From JANQJA01 sp040880285 (GTDB taxonomy: Bacteria > Pseudomonadota > Gammaproteobacteria > Pseudomonadales > Azotimanducaceae), in the NCBI GenBank assembly GCA_040880285.1, contig JBBDIT010000073.1:1-64000 (forward strand): DNA of 64,000 bases, written 5' to 3'. The notes under the pieces were generated by a model, which saw only the letters and a list, made by a program, of their open reading frames with translations, was not told the DNA's origin and did not search any database. The position numbers were made by a program, and so were the translations under genes. Shown here piece after piece: positions 33,191 through 43,167 of this stretch (position 1 is its first letter; each line of letters opens with the position of its first letter).

Positions 33191-35788
33191 TTACAATCTC
33201 TCTTGTAAATAGCCGCTCACGGATGCGAGCGCCGAGGCCAGGGCCGCCGTATCGGTGCCACCTGCACGCGCCATATCCGGGCGCCCACCACCCTTGCCGC
33301 CCAACTGGCTGGCAACAAAATTGACGAGTTCACCGGCATGCACCTTATCGGTTAAATCCCGGGTTACCCCGGCAACCAGGGCAACTTTGCCATCATTGAC
33401 CGACGCCAACACCACAACGCCACTGCCCAGTTTGTTTTTCAGCCGATCCAGCGCATCCGGCAGCGTCTTTGGATCAGCGCCCTCGAGTTCATGAACCACC
33501 ACTCTTGCTCCCCCAATCTCAATGGCAGAGGCGGCGATATCGGTTCCAGCCCCGCTGGCAAGCCTGGCGTTTAGCTGCACAAGTTCTTTTTCCAGCTTTC
33601 GATTCTGTTCCAGGACCGAATTGAGCCTATCCAGCACAGCACCACGATCAGCCCGTAACAATGTCGCTATTTCAAACAATTCTTCTTCAACGTCTTCGAT
33701 ACGCTCCAGCGCCTTACTTCCGGTTACCGCTTCAATACGTCGAACGCCGGACGCTATACCCTGCTCTGCGGTAATCCGAAAAATACCAATGTCACCGGTA
33801 CGTGCAGCATGCGTGCCTCCACAAAGCTCGATTGAAAAGCCATCGCCCATGGTCAGTACACGCACATCTTCAGAATATTTTTCACCGAAGAGTGCCATCG
33901 CGCCTTTCTTGCGCGCAGCCTCAAGATTCATGACCTCGGTCTGGATTTCGGAGTTACGTCGTATCTGCGCATTGACCAGGCGTTCAATCGATTTGATCTC
34001 TTCGCGGGTCAACGCTTCAAAGTGTGAGAAGTCAAACCTGAGCCGTTCCGGTTCAACCAGCGAACCCCGCTGATTGACATGATCACCCAAAATCTGGCGA
34101 AGTGCAGCATGCAAGAGATGGGTCGCACTATGGTTAAGGCGAGTTGCATCTCGCAGGTACCTGTCAACTTCTGCATCAAGCTCATCCCCTGCCTGAATCG
34201 TTCCTTCGAGGACTTTTCCCTTATGGATAAAAGCCTCACCGGCCTTCTGCGTATCTTGTACCTCAAAGGTGATACCGTCCCCAAGAAGCCGCCCCGTATC
34301 CCCCACCTGACCGCCGGATTCGGCATAAAAGGGCGTCCGTTCCAGCACAATGACCGCATCATCGCCCTGCTTGATCGTGTCCACGGCATGTTCACCAACG
34401 AACAGTGCGACAACTTTTGACGGACCCGACAAGGATTCATAGCCAATGAATTCGGTACTCAAATCCAGATTGAATTTTGCCGTATCGGTGGTCGAAAACT
34501 TGCTGGCTGCCCGCGCCCTTTCACGTTGCGCCTGCATTTCACGTTCGAATCCTTCCATATCCAGGGTCAGGTTTCGCTCGCGGGCAACATCGGCGGTCAG
34601 GTCCGTGGGGAACCCGTAAGTGTCGTACAAGCGAAACACCACTTCTCCGGGTATTTCTGCACTCTCGAGCCCGTCGATTGCATCCGTCAGGATCCTCATC
34701 CCCTGGTCCAGGGTGATTTCAAATTGCTCTTCTTCTTTCAACAAGATCTTTTCGATCTGGCTTTGGGTCTTTACGATAACAGGATAAGCCTCACCCATCT
34801 CCTGAACCAGTGTCTCCACCATCTTGTGGAAGAACGGGCCAGTCGCCTGCAGCTTGTGCCCGTGGCGAATGGCACGACGAATGATCCGCCGCATCACATA
34901 GCCGCGGCCCTCGTTGGAAGGTACTACACCGTCGGCGATCAAAAATGCAGAGGAGCGAATGTGATCAGCGATTACCTTCAATGAGGGATTGGATAAGTCC
35001 GTACAGCCAAGCAGCTGTGCCGCGCGTGCGATCAAGGCCTGGAAGATATCGATATCGTAATTGCTATGGACTTGCTGCATCACGGCCGCAACGCGCTCAA
35101 GCCCCATGCCGGTGTCGACACCAGGCGTTTTGAGCGGTGTCAGCGTCCCGTCCGCCGACCGGTCATACTGCGGAAATACCAGGTTCCAGATCTCTACATA
35201 ACGGTCCAGCTCCGCTTGCGCCGATCCTGGTGGCCCGCCGGGTACTTCAGCGCCATGATCATAGAAAACTTCTGAACAAGGACCACATGGGCCCGTATCA
35301 CCCATGGCCCAGAAATTATCCTCATCGCCGAGCCGGGTGACACGTGCCGGATCAAACCCGATTTCCTCCACCCAAATGGCATAAGCCTCATCATCGCTAT
35401 CATGAATCGTGACCCACAACCGATCCGGCGGTAGTTTCAGCACGTCGGTCAGGAATTCCCATGCATAGCCTATCGCCTCACGCTTGAAATAATCGCCAAA
35501 GCTGAAGTTACCGAGCATCTCGAAAAAGGTGTGGTGACGAGTCGTATAGCCCACATTATCCAGGTCATTGTGCTTGCCACCGGCACGCACACAGCGCTGA
35601 CAGCTTGCTGCACGTGTATAGCCGCGGTTCTCCCTTAATGCCAGCGCTTCTTTGAACTGGACCATTCCGGCATTGGTAAATAACAGGGTCGGGTCGTTCT
35701 CAGGCACAAGGGTCGAACTCTCGACGATCTGGTGTCCTTTACCGGCAAAGTAATCAAGGAAAGCTTTACGGAGCTCTGCGCTCTTCAT
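33191..35788 (-). CDS. alaS: Alanyl-tRNA synthetase
   Basis: The 865-residue enzyme charges tRNA-Ala. In order are the class II catalytic core (about 1-250), the tRNA-recognition helices, the editing domain with H-x-x-x-H (N-H-S-A-T-H-L-L near 556) and C-x-x-x-H (C-G-G-T-H near 657), and a C-terminal DHHA1 domain with G-G-K-G-G-G-R-P-D-M-A-R. All domains are present and length is normal. ATG 35788 is used; GTG just before it is the alternative. It follows recX/recA in most relatives, but an exporter gene intervenes here. Confidence 0.98.
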   Translation of the reverse strand: MKSAELRKAFLDYFAGKGHQIVESSTLVPENDPTLLFTNAGMVQFKEALALRENRGYTRAASCQRCVRAGGKHNDLDNVGYTTRHHTFFEMLGNFSFGDYFKREAIGYAWEFLTDVLKLPPDRLWVTIHDSDDEAYAIWVEEIGFDPARVTRLGDEDNFWAMGDTGPCGPCSEVFYDHGAEVPGGPPGSAQAELDRYVEIWNLVFPQYDRSADGTLTPLKTPGVDTGMGLERVAAVMQQVHSNYDIDIFQALIARAAQLLGCTDLSNPSLKVIADHIRSSAFLIADGVVPSNEGRGYVMRRIIRRAIRHGHKLQATGPFFHKMVETLVQEMGEAYPVIVKTQSQIEKILLKEEEQFEITLDQGMRILTDAIDGLESAEIPGEVVFRLYDTYGFPTDLTADVARERNLTLDMEGFEREMQAQRERARAASKFSTTDTAKFNLDLSTEFIGYESLSGPSKVVALFVGEHAVDTIKQGDDAVIVLERTPFYAESGGQVGDTGRLLGDGITFEVQDTQKAGEAFIHKGKVLEGTIQAGDELDAEVDRYLRDATRLNHSATHLLHAALRQILGDHVNQRGSLVEPERLRFDFSHFEALTREEIKSIERLVNAQIRRNSEIQTEVMNLEAARKKGAMALFGEKYSEDVRVLTMGDGFSIELCGGTHAARTGDIGIFRITAEQGIASGVRRIEAVTGSKALERIEDVEEELFEIATLLRADRGAVLDRLNSVLEQNRKLEKELVQLNARLASGAGTDIAASAIEIGGARVVVHELEGADPKTLPDALDRLKNKLGSGVVVLASVNDGKVALVAGVTRDLTDKVHAGELVNFVASQLGGKGGGRPDMARAGGTDTAALASALASVSGYLQERL

Positions 35789-35893
35789 CACATTTACTTC
35801 ATCGACCTGAGGGACGCTAAAGATACAGAAAAAGCACGAATTTCTAAACCTAAAAGCGACCCGGGTATTGGATACTTCCCGCGCTCAACGCTT

Positions 35894-38344
35894 TCAGGGC
35901 TTTCGGTAGAACCGGATCAGCAAGCTTGGCAGCAGGGTCAGATTGGCCAGCAGCGCCAGCAGCATGGCGAGCGCGGTCAAACTTCCGAAATATACCGTGG
36001 GCAGGAAGTTAGAGAACGTCAGGATTGAAAAACCGCCAATGATAATAGTCGACGTGAAATACATGGCCCTGCCAATGGTACGGTGCGCCGCCTCAACCGC
36101 CTGGGCAACCGTTTTATCGTCCCGGCATTCGGCTTTGAACCTGTGCGAATAGTGAATCGCATCATCGACACCGATACCGATGCAAATCGCAGCAATGGTA
36201 ATTGTCATCATGTCGAGCGGAATGTTGGCATAACCCATTACCGCAATAACCGTCGCCGCCGCAATGACATTGGGAATCAGGGCGAGTAACGCCAGTAGCG
36301 GCGAGCGTAACAGCAGGGCAAACATTACGAAGGTGGCGAGCACGACGTAGAGCAGAGTCTGACGCTGGGAATCTGCCAGCTGTTTCAACATATCGTCAAA
36401 CAGTACCATCATACCGGTAACAATGACCCGGTCTGCTTCGAGACCCAGGTCCCCGGTCGCATAGTTCCTGATATCCTCGATCAGTTCAGTGCGGGAGAAA
36501 CGCGGTCCGCTTTCCTTGATGCGGGCGTTAATATTTGCGTAGCCCGCTTTGGGCTTTGCGTATGGTTCAACCAATTGCTCCCGTACGCCAGCCGGTAACT
36601 GACCAAGCGCATAGGCCATCTCGAGATTGGACAGAGGCTCGCCATCGTTGAATTGTCGCGCAAGTCGCTCCAGCGTCGAAATGGAGAGGACCTTCCCGGT
36701 TTCGGCATGAGCAACCAGCTTCTCGTGCACTGCGGCCACGGTTTCGATCCGGTCTCTGGTAAACCAGTACCGCTCCGGCCAGGTTTCTTCTGTGGGCGCT
36801 GCAAACGGATCCGCTTCGTCCCCCTCGTAGCCTTCATATTCACCCAGATCCAGGTAGATATCGAATGGCAAGGTACCACCCAGATGCTGGTCGATATAGA
36901 CCATACCGGCATAGATATCGGTTTCTTCAGCAAAGTAATCCACGAAGCGGTTGTCAAACGAAACTCGCGTTAATCCGCCAGCCGCGATGAGCACGATCAG
37001 CAGTGAAACTGCAAGGACCTTTTTGGAATGATGCACACAAAGCCGACTCAGAAGACGCGTCAGTTCAATCCGGTTTCCCAATGTACTGCTGGGTACGCCC
37101 TTGCCCAGTACCAACAGCGCCGCCGGAAACAATGTATAGGTTACAAAAAAAGAAATTACGATACCCAGACACATCATCCAACCAAAGTCCTCGACTGGAA
37201 CGATCCGGCTCGCAAGCATCGCCCCGAACGCAAGCATCGTGGTCAGGCCCGTATATAAACAAGGCGCGAACTTCGATTCCATCGTATTGATCACCAGATC
37301 CCGGTGATTAATTTGCGGGTCATCTGTCAACAATTCGCGATAGCGAACAATCAGGTGAATGGAAAAGGAAATGCAGATAATCGCAAGCAGCGCGATAAAG
37401 TTGGATGATACGACCGTAACGGGCTTTCCCGCAAAAGCCAATATGCCGGTCGTGATCAGAATCGACACGCCGCTGATCAATAGGGGCAGCACAACCCAGC
37501 GGAACCGACGGAAGAAAAAAATCAGCAGCAAGACGATAAGGACCATTACGAGCGATCCAAACACGACCAGGTCCGATTTCACGAATTCGACCATATCAGC
37601 GGCTATCATCGGTACACCACTAATATAAATCTCGGCACCATTTAAATACTTCGACCGTATCTTCCGGACCTCGTCGATCAATTCTTGCCGGGATTCAACA
37701 TAGTCGCGCCTGGCATCCTTGTAAGCCGATTCCACCTCATCGAGTTCAACCGGGTCAGCCGCTTGCGCCGAACGCAATCGGTCCCGGCGCCCACGCAAAC
37801 TCGATAAGCGTTCATCACGCTCAAGATCGATCTTGATGACCGATGCCTCACCATCCTCTGAGATCAGATAATTCCTGAACAGCGGGCTTTGCGTGAGCTC
37901 TGTTCTCGCCAATGCCAGATCCACCGATTCGTCCCGCAGGGTCCTGAACTCCGATGACATTTTCTCAAGCGAAACAGGAGGACTGGCGACCAGCGGGGCA
38001 TCGAGTATTGAAGAAACCTTCTCAACACCCGCAATGTCGGCAACTTCTGACTGCAGTGCCGCCAATGTTGCAAGGGACTTACGATCAAACATATCGACTT
38101 CAGTCGGACTGTAGGCGAACACAAGAAAATCATCTCCACCAAACAGGTCTTGCATTTCCAGGTAGGTCGCGAGGTTAGGATCTCCCTGCACGACTAACGT
38201 GTCGGGGGAAGCGTCAAAAGTGAAGTCCCGCGTAAAATACCCCGCCGTAACGGATACAGCGAGTATCAGGACAAGGACTGTCCTCGGGTAATTGAGTAGC
38301 TCGCGAAAAAGTTTGGAGAGTTGGGTCAAAAGGACGTTGATCAC
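35894..38344 (-). CDS. MMPL/RND-family exporter (hydrophobe transporter type)
   Basis: The protein of about 816 residues has one N-terminal helix, a large periplasmic domain (about 40-250), five or six helices including a sterol-sensing-like block, a second periplasmic domain and a second helix block with G-I-G-V-D-D-A-I-H-Y, the aspartate-containing signature of MMPL/HAE3 proteins. Such proton-driven proteins move lipids, hopanoids or other hydrophobic molecules. GTG 38344 is chosen because the frame beyond it overlaps recX and looks non-coding; no strong ribosome site is seen. It sits between recX and alaS, an unusual place. Confidence 0.82.
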   Translation of the reverse strand: MINVLLTQLSKLFRELLNYPRTVLVLILAVSVTAGYFTRDFTFDASPDTLVVQGDPNLATYLEMQDLFGGDDFLVFAYSPTEVDMFDRKSLATLAALQSEVADIAGVEKVSSILDAPLVASPPVSLEKMSSEFRTLRDESVDLALARTELTQSPLFRNYLISEDGEASVIKIDLERDERLSSLRGRRDRLRSAQAADPVELDEVESAYKDARRDYVESRQELIDEVRKIRSKYLNGAEIYISGVPMIAADMVEFVKSDLVVFGSLVMVLIVLLLIFFFRRFRWVVLPLLISGVSILITTGILAFAGKPVTVVSSNFIALLAIICISFSIHLIVRYRELLTDDPQINHRDLVINTMESKFAPCLYTGLTTMLAFGAMLASRIVPVEDFGWMMCLGIVISFFVTYTLFPAALLVLGKGVPSSTLGNRIELTRLLSRLCVHHSKKVLAVSLLIVLIAAGGLTRVSFDNRFVDYFAEETDIYAGMVYIDQHLGGTLPFDIYLDLGEYEGYEGDEADPFAAPTEETWPERYWFTRDRIETVAAVHEKLVAHAETGKVLSISTLERLARQFNDGEPLSNLEMAYALGQLPAGVREQLVEPYAKPKAGYANINARIKESGPRFSRTELIEDIRNYATGDLGLEADRVIVTGMMVLFDDMLKQLADSQRQTLLYVVLATFVMFALLLRSPLLALLALIPNVIAAATVIAVMGYANIPLDMMTITIAAICIGIGVDDAIHYSHRFKAECRDDKTVAQAVEAAHRTIGRAMYFTSTIIIGGFSILTFSNFLPTVYFGSLTALAMLLALLANLTLLPSLLIRFYRKP

Positions 38345-38360
38345 CGGGCTTGCGTCAGGT

Positions 38361-38816
38361 TCAGGGTCCGCCCATGGTATCTGAGATTTGCTCGAACGAA
38401 AAACCCCGTTGTTGCAGGAATCGTGAACGTCGTGCCCGCTCTTTCGCATTGGCCGGAGCTGCCGGGCCAAAGCGTTTGACGCAAACTTCTTGAACTTTGA
38501 CAGACCAATCCAGCGCACACTCTTCAAAGGCAAGCGAGATTATATCATCAGTGACGCCACGGTTTCTGAGCTCCAACCTGATCTTTATCGGGCCATGACC
38601 ACGCCCTGATCGCGACCGAATGTATGCCCCGGCAAGGCGGGTGTCACTCTGCAGACCCTCTGATTCAAGCTGGTTTATCACTGACTCAATCAGCTCCGGT
38701 GCTCCCTTGAATCGACCAGCGAGTTTGGTTGCCAATTCACCTTTGGCATGTTCACGTCGTGCCAACAAATCCATCGCAGCGCGACGGACATCAACGGGTT
38801 CGAACGTCTCGCCCAC
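38361..38816 (-). CDS. recX: Regulatory protein RecX
   Basis: The 151-residue protein consists of three tandem three-helix repeats with the typical A-M-D-L-L-A-R-R-E-H-A-K-G-E-L near residue 14. It binds RecA filaments and limits recombination. It starts 35 bases after recA on the same strand, the normal arrangement. Confidence 0.95.
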   Translation of the reverse strand: MGETFEPVDVRRAAMDLLARREHAKGELATKLAGRFKGAPELIESVINQLESEGLQSDTRLAGAYIRSRSGRGHGPIKIRLELRNRGVTDDIISLAFEECALDWSVKVQEVCVKRFGPAAPANAKERARRSRFLQQRGFSFEQISDTMGGP

Positions 38817-38851
38817 CTTTTAACAACCTACCGATCCAGCGACATCCCGGA

Positions 38852-39967
38852 TCAATTGTTACTGCTACTAATTGGAGTCACATTGGTATCTTCGAGTTCC
38901 TCTGCAGCCCCGGCAGCAACTGCAGGTTCATCCTCAACCAATACGGCCTGACCAAGCAATTCCTCCCGGATCTTTCGTTCGATTTCGACACCCATCTCAG
39001 CATTTTCTTCCAGGAAATCAGCGGCATTTTTCTTACCCTGGCCGATACGCTCGTTCTTGTAGCTGTACCAGGCACCCGCCTTGTCAATCAGCCCGACTTG
39101 CACCCCAAGGTCGATAACCTCCCCCAGCCGATAGATGCCTTTACCATACATGATCTGGAATTCAGCTTGCTTGAATGGTGGTGCTACCTTGTTCTTGATG
39201 ACTTTGACGCGAGTCTCATTACCCACTATTTCATCGCCGTCTTTGATTGATCCCGTTCTACGAATATCGAGGCGTACCGACGAGTAGAACTTGAGCGCAT
39301 TACCACCGGTTGTGGTTTCAGGACTTCCAAACATGACACCAATCTTCATACGAATCTGGTTGATGAATATCACCAGCGTATTGGAGTTTTTGATGTTGGC
39401 TGCCATCTTCCGCAGCGCCTGGCTCATCAGTCGTGCCTGCAGGCCCACATGGTGGTCACCCATTTCACCTTCAATTTCCGCCTTGGGGGTGAGCGCCGCA
39501 ACCGAGTCGATGACAACCACGTCGAGGGCACCAGAACGCACGACCATGTCACAGATCTCCAGCGCCTGTTCCCCGGTGTCCGGTTGGGAGACCAGCAGGT
39601 TTTCAATGTCGACCCCCAGGTTTTCGGCATAGGGAGGATCGAGGGCATGTTCTGCATCAATAAACGCGCAAGTACCGCCCGCCTTCTGGCACTCGGCAAT
39701 GACCTGCAACGTCAGCGTGGTCTTACCGGACGACTCAGGGCCATAAATTTCGACTATCCTGCCACGAGGTAAACCACCAACCCCGAGTGCAATATCGAGG
39801 CCCAGGGACCCGGTTGAAATTGCGGGAATCTTTTCCTGCGGGCTATCCCCCAGGCGCATCATTGATCCCTTGCCAAATTGTCGCTCGATTTGCGACAGCG
39901 CTGCTGTCAACGCCTTCTCTCTGTTAGCATCTTTCTTCGAGTCTTTCCGGGTATCTGAATCGGCCAT
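38852..39967 (-). CDS. recA: Recombinase RecA
   Basis: The 371-residue recombinase drives strand exchange and LexA self-cleavage. The Walker A loop G-P-E-S-S-G-K-T is at 76-83; the MAW motif and the L1/L2 DNA loops (E-G-E-M-G-D near 159 and G-x-M-F-G-S-P-E-T-T-T-G-G near 210) are present, with the acidic C-terminal tail. The N-terminal region is slightly longer and more charged than in E. coli. A GGAGA box precedes the ATG, and a LexA box lies 52 bases upstream. Confidence 0.99.
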   Translation of the reverse strand: MADSDTRKDSKKDANREKALTAALSQIERQFGKGSMMRLGDSPQEKIPAISTGSLGLDIALGVGGLPRGRIVEIYGPESSGKTTLTLQVIAECQKAGGTCAFIDAEHALDPPYAENLGVDIENLLVSQPDTGEQALEICDMVVRSGALDVVVIDSVAALTPKAEIEGEMGDHHVGLQARLMSQALRKMAANIKNSNTLVIFINQIRMKIGVMFGSPETTTGGNALKFYSSVRLDIRRTGSIKDGDEIVGNETRVKVIKNKVAPPFKQAEFQIMYGKGIYRLGEVIDLGVQVGLIDKAGAWYSYKNERIGQGKKNAADFLEENAEMGVEIERKIREELLGQAVLVEDEPAVAAGAAEELEDTNVTPISSSNN

Positions 39968-40018
39968 GTTGTCTCCTTTCGGGTTTGATTTTTTGGCGTT
40001 GGACTATTGACTGTCGAG

Positions 40019-40038
40019 TACTGTACATTTAACCAGTG
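40019..40038 (-). promoter_or_regulatory. LexA (SOS) box upstream of recA
   Basis: On the minus strand CACTGGTTAAATGTACAGTA fits CTG-N10-CAG, with four extra bases matching the E. coli consensus at the right end. It overlaps the likely recA promoter (TTGTTA and TACAGT). It indicates that an E. coli-type LexA SOS system operates in this organism. Confidence 0.85.
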
Positions 40039-40151
40039 TTTAACAAAAAGTTCAAAGGGTAATTGAGTTTTTGGCCGGGCCGCAGGCATTTGGGGCTAGC
40101 CGCCTTTTTTGGGTACGCTATGTGACCCGTCATCCGAGGTATTGAAGAACA

Positions 40152-42743
40152 TTGTCTGCAACTTCGCTCAACGCTCACACGCCCATGATGAAACAATATC
40201 TGGGCATCAAGGCAGACCACCCGGATGAACTCGTGTTCTACCGCATGGGTGACTTCTACGAGCTTTTCTATGATGACGCCAAACGCGCTGCCGATCTTCT
40301 CGACATTACACTGACGGCGCGTGGCGCCTCTGCCGGCGAGCCGATCCCCATGTGTGGTGTTCCGTATCACGCTGTTGACTCCTATCTGGCCAGGCTGGTC
40401 AAGCAAGGCATATCCGTTGCAATCTGTGAGCAGATCGGCGACCCGGCAGAAGCCAAAGGTCCGGTCGAGCGCCGCGTCACCCGTATTGTGACGCCCGGCA
40501 CCGTCACCGAAGATTCACTTCTGGACGCGCGCCGCGACAACCTCATCGTCTCGGTCTACCGAGAAAACGACACCTTTGGCCTTGCATCACTGGATCTTGC
40601 CAGTGGCCGGTTCGAGATACTTGAACTTCCTGATGAAGAATCCCTGGCCGGCGAATTACAACGTCTCAATCCGTCAGAGCTTATTCTTCCTGACGAGGAA
40701 CACTATCCGAAGGTGGCCAGGGATCGCGTCGGTGCAAGACGCCGACCAGCGTGGGAATTCGACCGGGACAATGCACAGAGAACACTGACAAGGCAATTTA
40801 ACACCCGTGATCTGTCCGCATTTGACTGTGATCACTTACCGGTTGCGACCACTGCCGCCGGCTGCCTGTTGCACTATGTTGCCGAGACACAGCGCACGGA
40901 ACTGCCGCATATCCAGAAGCTCTCGCCCCTCACCCGGGATGACGCAATCGTAATCGACGCTGCCTCCCGCAAAAACCTGGAACTCGACACCAACATCAGT
41001 GGCAGGCAGGAAAATACGCTATTTGCAGTCATGGACAAGACCGCCACGGCCATGGGCAATCGCCTGTTGAACCGCTGGATTAACCGGCCATTACGTGACC
41101 GACAGGTATTGGGTGCGCGCCAGCAAGCAGTCGCGTTCCTTATGGACAGCTACCGCGATGAAGATGTGCACCTGCATTTGCGCCGAATTGGCGATTGTGA
41201 ACGCATCCTCGCCCGGGTAGCGCTTCGATCGGCGCGCCCGAGGGATTTGTCGCGCTTGCGGGATTCGCTGCTCGTCCTGCCGGAACTTGAGCAGACACTT
41301 GCCACCTTCGATGTGCCACTGTTAACAACCATTGCCCACCAGTGCCCGCCCTGTCCGGAACTCTCGGAACAGCTATCTCGTGCCCTAATAGAAAATCCCC
41401 CCGTGGTTATCCGCGAAGGCGGCGTGATTGCACCCGGCTATGATGAAGAACTCGATGAGCTTCGAAGCATCAGTGAAAATGCCGCCGACTATCTGGTTAA
41501 ACTTGAAACTAGCGAACGGGAACTCACGGGCCTCTCGACCCTGAAAGTCGGGTTCAATCGGGTCCACGGGTATTACATTGAAGTCAGTCGCGCCCAGTCC
41601 GACAAGGCACCGGCGCGTTACGTCCGCAGGCAGACCCTGAAAAATGCCGAGCGATTCATTACACCCGAACTCAAGGAATTCGAGGACAAGGCACTCTCCA
41701 GCAAGAGCCGCGCCCTTTCACGCGAGAAACAGCTGTATGAAGAGCTACTGGACGAACTCAACCGACACCTGACGCCTTTGCAGGTCACGGCCGAGGCCCT
41801 CGCGACGCTTGATGTCCTTGCGACATTTGCAGAACGTGCCAGAACCTTGTCGTTCACCCAACCGGTGCTGACCGATGAAATCGGAATCAGGATCGAAGAC
41901 GGTCGCCACCCCGTGGTCGAACAGATGCTGCAAGACCCGTTTGTCCCCAACAGTGTCCGCCTTGAACCGGACCGGCGCCTTTTAGTCATCACCGGACCCA
42001 ACATGGGTGGTAAATCTACCTATATGCGTCAGATCGCACTGATCGTATTACTTGCGGGTACCGGGAGTTTTGTACCGGCAATGCGGGCAGAGATCGGCCC
42101 GATTGATCGTATATTTACGCGCATTGGCTCGTCAGATGACCTTGCAAGCGGTCGCTCCACCTTCATGGTGGAAATGACTGAAACGGCGATGATATTGAAT
42201 AACGCGACGGAACAGAGCCTTGTCCTTCTCGATGAAATCGGGCGTGGCACATCAACGTTCGACGGCCTGTCGCTGGCATGGGCTTGTGCTTTCTACATTG
42301 CAAACCGGGCCCGTGCCCTGACATTGTTTGCCACGCACTATTTTGAACTCACCGTTCTCGGCGACTCACTACCCGGTACTGCCAACGTGCACTTGTCCGC
42401 CAAAGAATATGGTGACGACATCATCTTCATGTATTCGGTGAACGAGGGACCTGCGAGCCAGAGCTACGGCCTGCAAGTCGCCAGGCTGGCGGGCGTACCC
42501 CAGGCGGTAATAGACGATGCCCGAAAGAAACTGCGTGAACTCGAAGAAAACGAGGTGAGGTCGACTCCACATCAGTCAGACTTGTTCACCATGCCAGCAA
42601 CCGGGCCGGAGCCAGAGCCGGTATCCGATCAAGTCAGATCCCATCGAGTTATTGTGGACAAGCTGGTGGCGACGGACATTGATGCGCTATCGCCGCGCCA
42701 GGCGCTTGACCTACTGTACCAGTTAAAAGCTGAGATCGAATGA
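40152..42743 (+). CDS. mutS: DNA mismatch repair protein MutS
   Basis: The 863-residue protein recognises base mismatches. The mismatch-reading F-Y-R-M-G-D-F-Y-E-L-F is near residue 31, the clamp and core domains follow, and the ATPase has G-P-N-M-G-G-K-S-T near 622 with the D-E-I-G-R-G-T-S-T Walker B. TTG 40152 gives M-S-A-T-S-L-N-A-H-T-P-M-M, matching known MutS starts well; the first ATG lies 11 codons in and would cut that part. It is divergent from recA, with fdxA 90 bases downstream. Confidence 0.97.
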   Translation: MSATSLNAHTPMMKQYLGIKADHPDELVFYRMGDFYELFYDDAKRAADLLDITLTARGASAGEPIPMCGVPYHAVDSYLARLVKQGISVAICEQIGDPAEAKGPVERRVTRIVTPGTVTEDSLLDARRDNLIVSVYRENDTFGLASLDLASGRFEILELPDEESLAGELQRLNPSELILPDEEHYPKVARDRVGARRRPAWEFDRDNAQRTLTRQFNTRDLSAFDCDHLPVATTAAGCLLHYVAETQRTELPHIQKLSPLTRDDAIVIDAASRKNLELDTNISGRQENTLFAVMDKTATAMGNRLLNRWINRPLRDRQVLGARQQAVAFLMDSYRDEDVHLHLRRIGDCERILARVALRSARPRDLSRLRDSLLVLPELEQTLATFDVPLLTTIAHQCPPCPELSEQLSRALIENPPVVIREGGVIAPGYDEELDELRSISENAADYLVKLETSERELTGLSTLKVGFNRVHGYYIEVSRAQSDKAPARYVRRQTLKNAERFITPELKEFEDKALSSKSRALSREKQLYEELLDELNRHLTPLQVTAEALATLDVLATFAERARTLSFTQPVLTDEIGIRIEDGRHPVVEQMLQDPFVPNSVRLEPDRRLLVITGPNMGGKSTYMRQIALIVLLAGTGSFVPAMRAEIGPIDRIFTRIGSSDDLASGRSTFMVEMTETAMILNNATEQSLVLLDEIGRGTSTFDGLSLAWACAFYIANRARALTLFATHYFELTVLGDSLPGTANVHLSAKEYGDDIIFMYSVNEGPASQSYGLQVARLAGVPQAVIDDARKKLRELEENEVRSTPHQSDLFTMPATGPEPEPVSDQVRSHRVIVDKLVATDIDALSPRQALDLLYQLKAEIE

Positions 42744-42767
42744 CACCACGCGCTACGAGACCCTGCC

Positions 42768-42795
42768 TTGTCGAGGCGAGAAAAGCTGATAGAAT
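42768..42795 (+). promoter_or_regulatory. Promoter of fdxA
   Basis: TTGTCG (42768-42773) and TAGAAT (42790-42795) are 16 bases apart in the gap between mutS and fdxA, about 38 bases before the ATG. An AGAAGGA box follows it. Confidence 0.6.
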
Positions 42796-42833
42796 GCCCG
42801 TTTGCTGATCAAGACCATTAGAAGGACTCGTCC

Positions 42834-43157
42834 ATGACGTTTGTAGTGAGTGACGCTTGTATTAAATGCAAGCATACAGACTGTGTTGAGGTTTGCCCGG
42901 TAGACTGCTTCTATGAAGGGCCAAACTTTCTGGTCATCAACCCGGACGAGTGCATCGACTGCGCACTTTGCGAACCGGAATGTCCCGTTGATGCGATTTT
43001 CTCTGAAGACGAATTGCCGGAAGCCGAACAGGAATTCCTCGCGCTAAATGAAGAACTTTCGCAAGTGTGGCCCAACATTACTGAGAAGAAAGACCCGCTG
43101 CCTGATGCCGAAGAATGGGCCGAAGTAAAAGGCAAACGGGAACACCTGGAACGCTAG
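42834..43157 (+). CDS. fdxA: Seven-iron ferredoxin FdxA
   Basis: The 107-residue ferredoxin has nine cysteines: C9, C12, C17, C21, C25, C40, C43, C46 and C50. By analogy with Azotobacter ferredoxin I, C9, C17 and C50 would hold a [3Fe-4S] cluster and C21, C40, C43 and C46 a [4Fe-4S] cluster. It transfers single electrons; the partner is unknown. In Pseudomonas, fdxA lies between rpoS and mutS; here mutS and fdxA share a strand, and the other side is nlpD with only 10 bases between. Confidence 0.95.
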   Translation: MTFVVSDACIKCKHTDCVEVCPVDCFYEGPNFLVINPDECIDCALCEPECPVDAIFSEDELPEAEQEFLALNEELSQVWPNITEKKDPLPDAEEWAEVKGKREHLER

Positions 43158-43167
43158 GAAGACCCTC

